A DNA stretch of 29,275 nucleotides from a virus. A program made the translations under genes and the position numbers. The stretch's first letter is position 1, and each line of letters begins with the position of its first letter. The stretch covers positions 1 through 29,275 of IMG/VR virus record IMGVR_UViG_3300025326_000158; one strand, written 5' to 3'. Positions 28,802-29,275 of this stretch are shown piece by piece. Below the pieces are notes generated by a model that had not been told where the DNA came from, ran no database searches, and saw nothing but the letters and a program-made list of their open reading frames with translations.

Positions 28802-29275
28802 TGGCTCCTCGCACGTATAACAACCTGGGGATCAAGATCTACTCGGGCGGCACGTCGCTGCTGGCAGACGTCGACAGAAGCCTGGCGCGCGCCTCGAATA
28901 TTAGTTTTGGCACCTACTACCCGGGCGGGATCTACGGCGCCGGGTCGTTCTGGGCAGAGCGCGACATCGTTAAATCATGGTTGGTCAAGGGCGCCCAACG
29001 GGTAGTGTTCCACAACGGGGATACCCTCGTTTACGAGGGCAAAATTGATGACCTGGAGAGCGCGCTGATGCAGGCCGGCCAGGGCGTGCAGGTCAACGCG
29101 GTCGGGCAGTGGGGAGCGCTCCTGATGCGCCGGCGCTGGCGCAAGTTGTGGGCGGACCAGCGTATCTCCGAGGACGTGTGGCGTAAGGCGTCGACGGACC
29201 CGGCCTTTGGGCAGGAGAAGTGCGAGGTGGACCGCAACCAGCGCATCCGCTTCACCCCGAAAGCGGAGGCCTGGA
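28798..29275 (+). CDS. Tail-tip protein (Tal/hub-like), 3' end cut by the window
   Basis: An open frame starts at ATG 28798 or 28801, overlapping the TGA of the previous gene, and runs to the window edge with no stop (about 158 codons). It reads MAPRTYNNLGIKIYSGG, then ISFGTYYPGGIYGAGSFWAE, VVFHNGDTLVYEGKIDDLES and GQWGALLMRRRWRKLWADQR. Position after a Dit-like gene and the strand pattern fit the N-terminal hub domain of tail-associated proteins. A C-terminal enzymatic or adhesin domain would lie outside the window. No clear SD; translation may be coupled to the upstream gene. Confidence 0.65.
   Translation, partial: MMAPRTYNNLGIKIYSGGTSLLADVDRSLARASNISFGTYYPGGIYGAGSFWAERDIVKSWLVKGAQRVVFHNGDTLVYEGKIDDLESALMQAGQGVQVNAVGQWGALLMRRRWRKLWADQRISEDVWRKASTDPAFGQEKCEVDRNQRIRFTPKAEAW

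Overview
The window is part of the genome of a tailed double-stranded DNA bacteriophage, or a prophage of one, with siphovirus (long non-contractile tail) architecture. Every convincing gene is on the + strand, tightly packed, and ordered as in lambda/HK97-type phages. The DNA is GC-rich (by eye around 60%). The host cannot be named from the sequence. The mix of GC-rich codon use, serine/glycine-rich virion repeats and many short palindromic repeats would fit a Chloroflexota-like host, but this is a weak guess. No integrase, repressor, replication gene, tRNA or CRISPR array is visible.

Layout. A strong terminator (21-57) closes an upstream unit. 144-2410 is a lysis-like cassette: two small membrane proteins, a membrane-anchored coiled-coil protein and a GH25 lysozyme. 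2497-8700 is packaging and portal: small and large terminase, portal, Mu gpF-like head morphogenesis protein and three small proteins, two with zinc-binding motifs. 8701-9009 has no gene but holds the best sigma70-type promoter in the window, followed at once by two terminator-like hairpins. 9010-11925 is one long gene that joins a domain of unknown function, a prohead protease, a scaffold-like segment and the major capsid protein. A strong in-frame internal start at 10246 probably yields scaffold plus capsid separately.

12004-19889 is an unusually long block between capsid and head-tail connector. It encodes small virion-like proteins, a PAPS-dependent sulfotransferase, a LamG-type lectin-like protein and a 695-residue protein built from about 24 copies of an 18-residue repeat. 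19999-22500 is the connector, neck and tail-terminator set; the connector carries an inserted beta-rich domain. 22493-24371 holds two related tail tube proteins and a tail assembly chaperone with a canonical -1 frameshift heptamer (CCCAAAC). 24412-29275 is the tape measure protein, a large Dit-like protein with lectin-like domains, and the start of the next tail-tip gene, cut by the window edge.

The most striking non-gene feature is a family of roughly 30 short hairpins of 13-17 nt. Most fit the pattern CGNCA(R)(Y)-loop-(R)(Y)TGNCG, with compensatory changes between the arms. They sit at gene junctions just upstream of ribosome binding sites and also in frame inside several genes. A larger composite of these hairpins occurs in both orientations; its inverted copy supplies the C-terminal tail of the sulfotransferase.
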